The position numbers were made by a program, and so were the translations under genes. The notes under the pieces are model-generated. The model did no database searches. It was given only the letters and a program-made list of their open reading frames with translations, and had not been told where the DNA came from. Shown piece after piece: positions 1 to 6,257 of a stretch of 8,030 nt of DNA. The stretch is from Desulfuromonadaceae bacterium (GTDB lineage Bacteria > Desulfobacterota > Desulfuromonadia > Desulfuromonadales > Syntrophotaleaceae), in contig JAIOSZ010000312.1 of assembly GCA_021107335.1 (NCBI GenBank), positions 1 through 8,030 of the forward strand, given 5' to 3'. Numbering within the stretch: position 1 is the first letter of the stretch; the number at the start of each line of letters is the position of its first letter.

Positions 1-119
1 AGCACCGCTCCGGGGGAGACCTTACCAGTGCGGGTCATAGAACGCTTCCGCTATACAATAAACCAGAGGCCACAACAGCCGTCCGAGGTGCCTTGGGCCA
101 TCCGATGCGCTGTTCTTGA
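1..119 (+). pseudogene. Possible degenerate fragment of an AMP-forming acyl-CoA ligase (ANL superfamily)
   Basis: Two plus-strand frames together resemble the region of acyl-CoA/AMP ligases that reads roughly 'APGE.GEL.VRGP.VM.GYYNKPEAT'. Frame 1 gives APGE at 7-18 and VR at 28-33. Frame 3 then gives G at 33-35 and YNKPEAT at 54-74, followed by A-V-R-G-A-L-G-H and a stop at 117-119. In an intact ligase these pieces would be in one frame with similar spacing, so this would be a frameshifted remnant. The YNKPEAT heptamer is the only strong element. The downstream HTGD motif is at best degenerate, and the upstream part lies outside the window. A chance resemblance is quite possible. Confidence 0.27.
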
Positions 120-217
120 GAGATGTTTGCTTTAAAACTGAATACGTTAAAAAACCTGACTGGTAATGCCAACGAAAGCTCCTTCTGTGCCGTTACTATC
201 TGCCAACGGACAAACAT

Positions 218-233
218 TTCTATCGTTCTATCG
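218..233. repeat. Tandem 8-bp repeat, two copies (TTCTATCG)
   Basis: TTCTATCG occurs twice back to back, at 218-225 and 226-233, in the region after the DsrE-like gene. Two copies only; no function can be assigned. It may be chance, a slippage product, or a small protein-binding site. Confidence 0.5.
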
Positions 234-267
234 GATAAACAACAGCACCAAACAATCGACTGCCGGC

Positions 268-579
268 TCAGAAGGTCATCACCGTAAAGCCCTGCGCCAT
301 GAGAGCCGCCAAGGAAGGATGCCCGGCCATATCGTCCAGCAATGGTAAGCCGGCAGCCTGCACCGCCTCCAATGCTCCAAGCTTGACTGAACAAGCTTTA
401 CAAACGCCGCGTATCAAATCCTTCTGACGGGCCTTGAGATAAAGGGCATGGAACGGATTGTCGGCTTTTTCCAGCTCGGCCACCAGCTTAACCGCCGCCC
501 CTTCGAAAACCACCGTTACCTCTTGCCCTTTTTCATGCATATCCAGTGCGTTAAGCAGTACGTGGACAAAGCAAAGCAA
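268..579 (-). CDS. DsrE-like family protein, apparently N-terminally short
   Basis: This is a small soluble protein of 103 residues resembling the DsrE/DsrF-like fold, a sulfur-relay-type alpha/beta fold. Visible family features are a start resembling 'CFVHVLLNALDM', then 'EVTVVFEGAAVKLV' (about 20-33), a CxxC pair (C60, C63 in 'GVCKAC'), and a C-terminal 'GHPS...GFTVMTF' segment (86-103). No signal peptide or membrane segment is visible. The only start after the upstream in-frame stops (TGA TAG at 586-591) is TTG at 579, with at best a weak purine-rich site before it; the next ATG (residue 14) would remove the conserved helix. From memory, relatives carry about 14 more N-terminal residues forming the first beta strand and ending in a Met just before CFVH, and no frame here supplies them. 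It sits 9 bases after the DUF4405 gene, in the same frame, so it is probably cotranscribed with it. The exact role is unknown. The CxxC could support thiol or persulfide chemistry, but that is inference. Confidence 0.75.
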   Translation of the reverse strand: MLCFVHVLLNALDMHEKGQEVTVVFEGAAVKLVAELEKADNPFHALYLKARQKDLIRGVCKACSVKLGALEAVQAAGLPLLDDMAGHPSLAALMAQGFTVMTF

Positions 580-588
580 CTCGCTCTA

Positions 589-1431
589 TCACATCGTCTG
601 GTGACTGTCTGTGAATTCCCTGATTCTGCCATAAACATCGATAGGGCTCAGGCTGTTGAGTTGGGCGATTTGCCTGAGACTCATATTTTCCCTGGCCTTA
701 ATATTACTCTCGCCCAGAGATTTTATGACCGCTTCCGTATCTAGCCCATATTTGCTGCATAGCGCCCGTAGGGTCAACTTTCCCAACCCCTGCGTAGGCT
801 TCCTCGGCATTCTTTTAGCTTCACTTGTACTCGCACCGGTTCTGAGCATCGCCAAATAAACGTCCTGCGGCGCAACACCGTTGGCAATGGCTATTTCCTT
901 CAGCGATTGGGTATCGCTGGCAACAGTATAGCCTGCTGCCGCCAGCGCCTGCAGAGCGGCGGTCACCTCGATATCTATGTGCCGAGCAAAGGTCCTGAGA
1001 GAGGACAGCTCGGCGTGGCCGTAGGGCGGCTGTCCATATTTCTGCGCGGCTGCTTCCTTAACCTGACTGTTAATGGCGATAATGGTCGAAAAAGGCGGGA
1101 TTCCGGCATAGGTCCCCACTACAATAATCAGAGTCAGCAACAATGCAATATTGAAATCCTTGGTGAAGACCTTCATCTGGCGGCTTTTATTTCTCAGATA
1201 GAGTTCAATGTTGTCCCAATTGTAACTGGTATGAAGCAGCAGGGCGATCAGGAACAGAATCCCCACATTGATATGGATGGCTGTCCACTGCTCTTTTGAA
1301 AGCCCCCACAAGGTCCAGTTGGCCCAATAGGCTACCCGCCCCTGGGGAACAATGTAGAGCACGGCGCTAGTCAGAAGCATAAAGAACAGCGCTATAAAAG
1401 CGGTCAGGGAAGTCACTCGTTTCATATTCAT
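589..1431 (-). CDS. DUF4405 family membrane protein with duplicated C-terminal module
   Basis: This 280-residue inner-membrane protein has three predicted transmembrane helices, at about 8-28, 53-70 and 93-112. The 'VLYIVPQGRVAYWANW' and 'LWGLSKEQWTAIHINVG' segments (25-57) match my recollection of DUF4405, a family related to cytochrome b561-like helices. H53 and H67 lie within helix 2 and could bind heme, which is inference only. The soluble C-terminal half contains two degenerate copies of one module, about 138-196 and 215-273, sharing 'SLKEIA..NG..P.DVY' and 'SLRQIA..NS.SP.DVY'. The ATG at 1431 is preferred over the in-frame ATG at 1425 because AGAGG lies 8 bases before it. The DsrE-like gene follows after 9 bases, implying an operon. 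A redox or electron-transfer membrane role is plausible from the family, but no partner is identified here. Confidence 0.8.
   Translation of the reverse strand: MNMKRVTSLTAFIALFFMLLTSAVLYIVPQGRVAYWANWTLWGLSKEQWTAIHINVGILFLIALLLHTSYNWDNIELYLRNKSRQMKVFTKDFNIALLLTLIIVVGTYAGIPPFSTIIAINSQVKEAAAQKYGQPPYGHAELSSLRTFARHIDIEVTAALQALAAAGYTVASDTQSLKEIAIANGVAPQDVYLAMLRTGASTSEAKRMPRKPTQGLGKLTLRALCSKYGLDTEAVIKSLGESNIKARENMSLRQIAQLNSLSPIDVYGRIREFTDSHQTM
604..789 (-). repeat. Degenerate protein repeat, copy 2 (DUF4405 protein, residues about 215-275)
   Basis: This is the second module. It runs 'GLGKLTLRALCSKYGLD', then a short helix, then 'SLRQIAQLNSLSPIDVYGRI'. The alignment anchors shared with copy 1 are a leading G-x-x-x-L, a mid helix with hydrophobic spacing, S-L-x-x-I-A, N, P-x-D-V-Y. 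It ends about seven residues before the protein's stop. Divergence from copy 1 is large, so the duplication is old. Confidence 0.55.
812..1020 (-). repeat. Degenerate protein repeat, copy 1 (DUF4405 protein, residues about 138-206)
   Basis: This is the first of two related modules in the DUF4405 protein. It runs from 'GHAELSSL' through an alanine-rich helix to 'QSLKEIAIANGVAPQDVYLAML', followed by a basic linker. It pairs with the second module downstream at a spacing of about 75 residues, judged by the SLKEIA/SLRQIA anchor. It looks like an all-helical unit. The similarity is at protein level only; boundaries are approximate. Confidence 0.55.
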
Positions 1432-1732
1432 CGATCAATCCTCTACAATTCTGTTGGTCGTTGATTTGAGTGGGACGCTCAAACAATGAAAGGCAGGACC
1501 AGCACCTGGGCGCCTTCGACAATCAAAGTACCGTCCCTCCTGCTTTATTAATGGACCCTACTCCTATTTGAAACAGAGATCAACGCCCAGATCACGTGCC
1601 CGATTACAGGCCTCCATATTTCCTCATTTCTTCCCTATTTGTTTCTTAGTTCACTGCTAGCGTGTTCTTGTCCTAAGGGCTTTCGCCCCATCCCCTTATC
1701 GCATCACCCATGACAAGGAAACCACCATAGCT
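1432..1732. other. Divergent intergenic region
   Basis: These 301 bases separate the minus-strand DUF4405/DsrE unit from the plus-strand efflux operon, so promoters for both must lie here. I could not find a sigma-70 or sigma-54 promoter with convincing elements on either strand. The region contains one inverted repeat (1461-1486) close to the DUF4405 start. It also holds a small GGGC-TTTC-GCCC hairpin at 1677-1688, which has no T tract and is not a terminator. No convincing gene is seen in it. Confidence 0.6.
1461..1486. promoter_or_regulatory. Inverted repeat, possible operator
   Basis: The left arm TTGATTTGAG (1461-1470) and right arm CTCAAACAA (1478-1486) are complementary apart from one unpaired base, around a 7-base spacer. 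It begins 30 bases upstream of the DUF4405 start codon, a position suited to an operator or to a hairpin in the 5' leader. It has no T run, so it is not a typical terminator. No regulator gene lies beside it in the window, so the binding protein cannot be named. Confidence 0.4.
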
Positions 1733-2691
1733 ATGAGTCCATTGCTCTTAATTTGTCGTCGACTGCTGTGCTGCCTCGCCTGTTTTTTATGTCTGCTACC
1801 GGTAGTCGCAGCGGCCCAATCGCCCCCCTTACTGCGCCTGGAGCAGGCAGTAACCCTGGCGTTGGCCCACAATCAGGGCCTGCAGATCGCCGCCGATCAG
1901 ACGCGAGACGGTGAGATTTCGGTGCGACTGCAGCAGGATCAGTTTCTGCCGCAAATCACGGCCAGCGGAACCGCCAGTTTGCACCACGACGTCGGAGCGC
2001 AAGAGGAAGACCGCAATTACGGTAATCTAGCCTCGGATATCAGGCTGAGTCTGAACCTGTTCAGCGGGTTCTCTAACCAGGCGACACTAGAAAATGCTCG
2101 CCAGATCCTGGCCGCCCGCCAACACAGCTTCGGCCGAGCCCAGCAACAAGTAGTTTTCACCGTGATCGGCAACTATCTGAATGCGGTTAAGGCTCTTGAA
2201 CAGATTAGGGTAGCCGAACAGAACCTGCGGGATAATGCGCAACAGTTGTCAGATATTGAGGCCTATCACCAAGCGGGCCGTAGACCGGTCACCGATGTCT
2301 ATAAGCAGCAGGCCGAAACGGCCCGAGCCCGCTCCACACTCTTGGGCGCCCGGCGGGACTATCGAGTCAACAAGCTGGCATTGCTGCAAAGCATCGGCAG
2401 CGATGCCACAACAAAGATTGAAGTTGTCCTACCTGACTCGCCCCTCTTGCAGACCATACCTGAAACAAGCGAAACGGTTCTGCTGGCGACAGCGCTGACC
2501 GGGAGACCTGACCTACTAGCCTTGCAGAAAAATGTAGCCGCCTCCGTGGAACAAATTCGCCTGGCACAAGCCGGTCACTACCCAAGCGTCGATTTGGTAG
2601 CGGTAGCCGCGACATCCTTTAACGATCGGGAAGAGGATAGTTTCGCCAGCCAACTAAAGGAAGACAACCTGACCGGATCGCTAAGCTTATC

Positions 2692-3069
2692 GACCGCAAT
2701 CTAACTCGTCACGAAGTTGACCAGGCCAGAGTCAGCCGCAACACTGCCGGCCTGCAACTGGCCAAACTGCAACGTCAGATCGAAGCGGAAGTCGGTCAGG
2801 CGGTAGCTGATTTTCAGACCGCTGGCCAACAACTTGAAGCGGCCCGCGAGCAACTGAACTATGCGGAAAAGGCCTTGGAATCCACCACACAACGATACCG
2901 AGCCGGAGTAGCAACCCTGACTGAAATAACCAGTGCCCGCTCGGTTTTAGTCGAAGCCCGCTACGCCCAGATCGAAGCGCAACTCGACCGCATGATTCAA
3001 ACCGTAGCCATCGCCCATTACAGCGGCGACCTTGACCCGATCCTGTTTAGCAAGGAGATTTCCGGATGA
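2692..3069 (+). other. Displaced 3' half of the TolC-family gene
   Basis: This is the out-of-frame continuation of the broken outer-membrane gene, open without stops for about 125 codons. It keeps the second-repeat helices and the 'GVATLTEITSARSVLVEARY' segment typical of OEP proteins. Its good condition suggests that the lesion is recent or artefactual. Its stop overlaps the adaptor start in an ATGA arrangement, which is the expected layout of an intact operon. Confidence 0.75.
3052..3057 (+). promoter_or_regulatory. Ribosome binding site of the adaptor gene (AAGGAG)
   Basis: AAGGAG lies 8 bases before the ATG at 3066 and inside the end of the TolC-family reading frame. It supports that start. 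It also implies the adaptor can be translated even if upstream ribosomes stop early at the frameshift. Confidence 0.7.
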
Positions 3070-4241
3070 CCCGATTAAAGTCAAAGACCAGGCACAGAGC
3101 TGCAAAGGGGATTCTGATCCTTTGCCTGACTCTGTTGCTCATAGCTGCAGCACTGAATTGGCTGTTCGCCTCGTCACAACAAGAAAACCCATTGGCCTCT
3201 CTGCAGACCGCCACCGTAGAGCGGGGCGACCTAGAAGTGACCGTAGCCTGCACCGGTAGTCTGAAGGCTGTCGGCACAGTGGAGGTGGGCACCGAAGTAT
3301 CTGGGACCATAAAAAAAGTACTGGCCGATTACAACGATCGAGTGGTGAAAGGGCAGATCCTGGCTGAACTCGATCTGGAGCTTTTTGAGGCCGAGGCGGT
3401 CAGCGCACGAGCCGCAACCCTGCGTGCCAATGCTCTGCTGCAGCAGGCCCAAACTGAATACCGACGCAACCAGCCGCTGCTTCAACAAGGACACCTGTCC
3501 GCGCAAGAGTTTCTAGCCTACCAGACTAACCTGGCTACAGCCGAGGCCGATCTAATGGCTGCTGAGGCCTCCCAAAAAAAAGCCGAGACCAATCTGCGCA
3601 ACGCCAGCATCCGTTCGCCCATTGATGGCACGGTCATCGAACGGGAAATCGAAAAAGGCCAGACCGTGGCGGCGAACTTCAGTACCCCGACCCTTTTCAT
3701 TCTGGCAGAAGACCTGGCCCGCATGGAGATCGAAGCCGATGTAGATGAAAGCGACATAGGCCAGATCAAACAGGGTCAGCAGGTGCGTTTTACGGTACAG
3801 GCCTACGCCGAGAAAATTTTCCCCGGAACCGTGACCCAGATTCGGCTCAATCCCACCGAAGAGTCTCATGTCGTGACCTATACCGTTGTCATCACAGCGG
3901 CTAACGACAAAAGCCTGCTGCTACCGGGAATGACCGCCACCATTGACTTTATCATTCAAGATCTTAAAAACACCCTGCTGGCCCCCAATGCCGCCCTCCA
4001 ATACGCCACACGGGCACTTTCCGTTCACGACGGCGCGGCACTTGTAGTGGTAGATGATCAAGGACGCAGCCAGACACTGGCAGTAACGGCCGGCCCGTCA
4101 AACGGAGCCCACACCGCTGTGACGGGATCAAATCTTATAGCCGGTCTGACAGTCGTCACAGGAACTAAAACCCCCGCCAAACAATCCAGCGGCAATCTCT
4201 TTTCCCGACTGATGCCCCGTCCGCCAGGGCGCGGAAAATAA
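3066..4241 (+). CDS. macA: MacA-like periplasmic adaptor (membrane fusion) protein
   Basis: This 391-residue adaptor would link the inner-membrane ABC permease to the outer-membrane duct. One N-terminal anchor helix (about 15-36) follows a basic stretch. There is no lipobox cysteine, so it is membrane-anchored rather than a lipoprotein. Domains in order: a first lipoyl half with 'VEVGTEVSGTIKKV' (72-85), an alpha-hairpin (about 105-179) rich in Ala and Gln, a second lipoyl half 'SIRSPIDGTVIEREIEKGQ' (181-199), a beta-barrel (about 218-297) with 'DVDESDIGQIKQGQ', and a membrane-proximal domain with 'LLAPNAAL'. Length and order fit MacA/HlyD-type adaptors. The ATG overlaps the preceding stop by ATGA, and the ATPase gene follows 13 bases after its stop. 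The substrate cannot be deduced: macrolides, siderophores, peptides or lipids are all known for this class. Confidence 0.9.
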   Translation: MTRLKSKTRHRAAKGILILCLTLLLIAAALNWLFASSQQENPLASLQTATVERGDLEVTVACTGSLKAVGTVEVGTEVSGTIKKVLADYNDRVVKGQILAELDLELFEAEAVSARAATLRANALLQQAQTEYRRNQPLLQQGHLSAQEFLAYQTNLATAEADLMAAEASQKKAETNLRNASIRSPIDGTVIEREIEKGQTVAANFSTPTLFILAEDLARMEIEADVDESDIGQIKQGQQVRFTVQAYAEKIFPGTVTQIRLNPTEESHVVTYTVVITAANDKSLLLPGMTATIDFIIQDLKNTLLAPNAALQYATRALSVHDGAALVVVDDQGRSQTLAVTAGPSNGAHTAVTGSNLIAGLTVVTGTKTPAKQSSGNLFSRLMPRPPGRGK

Positions 4242-4254
4242 GGAATAAGCCACC

Positions 4255-4959
4255 ATGCAACCGATTCAACTGAAAAATATCTGTAAGACCTTTCGTCTGG
4301 GGGACACCGAGGTCAAAGCCCTGGACGGCGTTTGTCTCGATATCGAACCGGGCGATTTTATGGCGGTTATCGGCGCTTCAGGATCCGGCAAATCGACCTT
4401 GATGAATGTCATCGGCTGTCTTGATCAGGCCGACAGCGGTTCTTATCTGCTTGAAGGGAGACCTGTCGGCGAACTGAAAAAACACCAGTTGTCTGATATT
4501 CGCAACCAACGGATTGGCTTTGTCTTTCAGGGCTTTAATCTGCTGCCCCGCACCAGCGCTCTAGAGAATGTCATGCTGCCGTTGCTTTACTACCGAGGTG
4601 AACTACCTGCCGCCCAACAGCGCCAACGAGCCACAAAAGCCCTGCAACAGGTCGGGCTAGCCGACCGCATGCACCACGAGCCCAATCAACTCTCAGGCGG
4701 TCAGCAACAACGGGTTGCCATTGCCCGGGCACTGGTCAACGATCCGGCCATTATTCTCGCCGATGAACCGACAGGCAACCTGGATAGTCGAACCACCCTC
4801 GACGTACTGGCCCTGTTTCAGAACCTCAACGACCAGGGCATTACCATCGTGCTGGTCACCCATGAGACAGACGTAGCCGAACATACCCGGCGGGTCATCG
4901 AAATGCAGGACGGAAAGATCCAACGGGATTTTAAAGTAGAGAACCGGCGACTGGCTTGA
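4255..4959 (+). CDS. ABC transporter ATPase of the MacB/LolD type
   Basis: This 234-residue cytoplasmic ATPase would power the efflux complex. All motifs are intact: Walker A 'GASGSGKST' (40-48), Q-loop Q92 in '[10 protein letters not shown]', signature 'LSGGQQQR' (146-153), Walker B 'IILADEP' (166-172), D-loop 'GNLDS' (174-178) and H-loop H203. It closely resembles the nucleotide-binding half of MacB and LolD/FtsE-like ATPases. In E. coli MacB this domain is fused to the permease; here it is a separate gene, the common split arrangement. AAGGAA at 4240-4245 lies 9 bases before the ATG and overlaps the adaptor stop, giving tight linkage to the adaptor gene. A 61-base gap separates it from the permease. 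I saw no missing catalytic residue. Confidence 0.93.
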   Translation: MQPIQLKNICKTFRLGDTEVKALDGVCLDIEPGDFMAVIGASGSGKSTLMNVIGCLDQADSGSYLLEGRPVGELKKHQLSDIRNQRIGFVFQGFNLLPRTSALENVMLPLLYYRGELPAAQQRQRATKALQQVGLADRMHHEPNQLSGGQQQRVAIARALVNDPAIILADEPTGNLDSRTTLDVLALFQNLNDQGITIVLVTHETDVAEHTRRVIEMQDGKIQRDFKVENRRLA

Positions 4960-5020
4960 ACGTATTAATTGCAAAGAGTTTGTCTCATGCCAAACCGCCC
5001 TACAAAGGACAACCATCGTC

Positions 5021-6238
5021 ATGAAATGGAGTAAATGGATCGTCGTTGCCCTGCGCAGTATCGCCCGCAACCGCCTGCGCAGTTTGCTGACCATGCTTGG
5101 CATCATCATCGGGGTAGGATCGGTAATTGCCCTGGTGGCACTGGGGGAAGGCTCGCAGGCGGATATCACAGAGAACATCGCCGCCATGGGCACCAATCTG
5201 ATCATCGTGGTTCCCGAAAGTACCGACAGTCATGGTGTGCGAGGGGGAGCGGGGACCTCTTCAAGCCTGTCTTTGGCGGATGTTGAGGTCCTTCGCAAAA
5301 AAGCCAAGGCGATCAGTTACGTTTCAGCCGAGGTACGACTTTCCGAGCAGGTGGTGGCCGGCAACAGTAACTGGAACACTACCGTACAAGGAGTCGGCAA
5401 GGACTTTCTGCTGATTCGCAACTATCAACTAGCCAAGGGAGGGTTCTTCGGCGAGCGGGAGGTTTCCGCCAAGGCCAAGGTGGCGGTTCTGGGGCAGACG
5501 GTGGCCAAGGAGCTATTTGCCGATCAAGACCCCATCGGCCAGCGCATTCGAGTGCGCAAGACCCCATTTCAAGTGATCGGAGTGCTGGCCGAGAAAGGCC
5601 AAAGCAACATGGGAAACGACCAGGACGATATCATTCTGATGCCGTCAACCACCGCCCTGTATCGCCTATCCGACGGCAAGACAGTACGTGGCCTGCTGGC
5701 CAGTGCCGTAAGCTCTGAAAAAATCTCTGAAGCGAAAGAACAAATCACCGCCGAACTGCGCAAAGCGCACCGCCTGCGGGATGGAGAAAAAGACGACTTT
5801 GATCTGCGCGACCAGTCGGAAATGAATTCGATGGCCTCACAAGTGACCGGCACCATGACCCTGCTGCTCAGCGCCATCGCCGGTGTCTCTCTGCTGGTCG
5901 GCGGCATCGGTATCATGAACATCATGCTGGTTTCGGTAACCGAACGCACGCGGGAGATCGGCATCCGCCTGGCGGTCGGCGCACGGGGCGGCGACATTCT
6001 TTGCCAGTTTCTTATCGAGGCGGTAGTTCTCTGTCTGTGCGGTGGTTTGATCGGCATTCTCAGCGGCCTGGGCATCGCTTTCGGCCTTGGCCAGATTATG
6101 GGTATCAGCGTATCGGTCAATCCGTTGATGATCGTGGTAAGCGTCGGCTTCACCCTGGCGGTGGGGGTGTTCTTCGGTTTTTATCCGGCCCGCAAGGCCG
6201 CCAACCTTAATCCCATAGAGGCCCTACGCCACGAATAG
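5021..6238 (+). CDS. MacB-like ABC transporter permease (FtsX/MacB fold)
   Basis: This 405-residue inner-membrane permease partners the ATPase. 'RNRLRSLLTMLGIIIGVGSV' marks the first helix (about 21-43). It is followed by a MacB periplasmic core domain (about 44-275), then helices at about 278-303, 330-358 and 369-388. The segment between the second and third helices contains 'TERTREIGIRLAVGAR' (308-322), the conserved cytoplasmic coupling region. The C-terminal 'PARKAANLNPIEALRHE' is typical of the family. The four-helix topology is that of MacB without its ATPase domain. AAAGGA at 5004-5009 lies 11 bases before the ATG. It is the last gene of the operon; its stop is 19 bases from the stop of the convergent kinase-like gene. 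Confidence 0.93.
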   Translation: MKWSKWIVVALRSIARNRLRSLLTMLGIIIGVGSVIALVALGEGSQADITENIAAMGTNLIIVVPESTDSHGVRGGAGTSSSLSLADVEVLRKKAKAISYVSAEVRLSEQVVAGNSNWNTTVQGVGKDFLLIRNYQLAKGGFFGEREVSAKAKVAVLGQTVAKELFADQDPIGQRIRVRKTPFQVIGVLAEKGQSNMGNDQDDIILMPSTTALYRLSDGKTVRGLLASAVSSEKISEAKEQITAELRKAHRLRDGEKDDFDLRDQSEMNSMASQVTGTMTLLLSAIAGVSLLVGGIGIMNIMLVSVTERTREIGIRLAVGARGGDILCQFLIEAVVLCLCGGLIGILSGLGIAFGLGQIMGISVSVNPLMIVVSVGFTLAVGVFFGFYPARKAANLNPIEALRHE

Positions 6239-6242
6239 ACCA

Positions 6243-6256
6243 TTTTTGATTAAAAA
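6243..6256. terminator. Short AT-only inverted repeat between convergent genes
   Basis: TTTTT and AAAAA flank GATT in the 19-base gap between the permease stop and the convergent kinase-like gene stop. It could act weakly in both directions, but the 5-bp AT stem is too weak for a usual intrinsic terminator. No better candidate is visible there. Transcripts from the two genes may therefore overlap. Confidence 0.22.
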
Positions 6257-6257
6257 C

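Larger units (their letters stand above)
1..267. other. Gene-free left edge
   Basis: No intact coding region is supported in this stretch. The reading frames present are short or lack family resemblance. It contains a possible broken acyl-CoA ligase fragment near the left edge and a two-copy 8-bp tandem repeat (both listed separately). It lies downstream of the minus-strand DsrE-like gene. I looked for a terminator hairpin after that gene's stop at 268 and found no convincing GC-rich stem followed by a T run. Confidence 0.6.
1733..3069 (+). pseudogene. TolC-family outer membrane efflux protein, broken by a frameshift near 2691
   Basis: The first part (1733-2704, 323 residues) starts with a signal peptide: CRR, a hydrophobic core, then a likely cleavage after the AAA ending at residue 28. 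It carries the TolC/OEP pattern 'LRLEQAVTLALAHN' (34-47), 'LPQITASGTASL' (72-83), the first-half 'LFSG' strand end (109-112) and 'GRPDLLALQKNV'. The frame hits TAA at 2702. The second-half sequence continues in another frame from GAC at 2692 to TGA at 3067-3069: 'DRNLTRHEVDQAR', then coiled helices with 'YRAGVATLTEITSAR'. In the first half, LF is followed by 13 residues ending in AR. In the second half those same 13 residues are present but the preceding 'IPLF'-like residues are gone. About 13 bases are missing. Joined, the protein would be about 448 residues, normal for the family. As read, the product lacks most of its second repeat and should not form a channel. It is the first gene of the efflux operon; AAGGA lies a rather long 13 bases before the ATG. 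Confidence 0.85.

Noticed and set aside
907..1299. Plus-strand open frame of 130 residues
   Set aside because: It is antisense to the DUF4405 gene, which has membrane helices and a good ribosome site; the antisense translation shows nothing recognisable.
1484..1531. Minus-strand TTG-started frame of about 15 codons preceded by AGGAGG
   Set aside because: The AGGAGG is attractive, but the peptide is very short, starts with TTG, matches nothing known and overlaps the inverted repeat.
1677..1688. GGGC-TTTC-GCCC hairpin as a terminator
   Set aside because: The stem is only 4 bp and no T tract follows on either strand.
1710..1730. Mini reading frame ATG...TAG (six codons, MTRKPP) just before the TolC-family start
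   Set aside because: It has no ribosome site of its own and no sign of an attenuator-type leader; probably chance.
2683..2696. AAGCTTATCGAC resembling a cloning-vector polylinker
   Set aside because: Only about 11 bases agree with a common polylinker, and the surrounding sequence is continuous TolC-family coding, so it is chance rather than vector contamination.
4693..5205. Minus-strand open frame of 170 residues spanning the ATPase-permease junction
   Set aside because: It is antisense to two well-supported genes and has no family resemblance.
5569..6153. Minus-strand open frame of 194 residues
   Set aside because: It lies antisense to the MacB-like permease, has low-complexity Arg/Pro/Ser-rich content and no recognisable domain.
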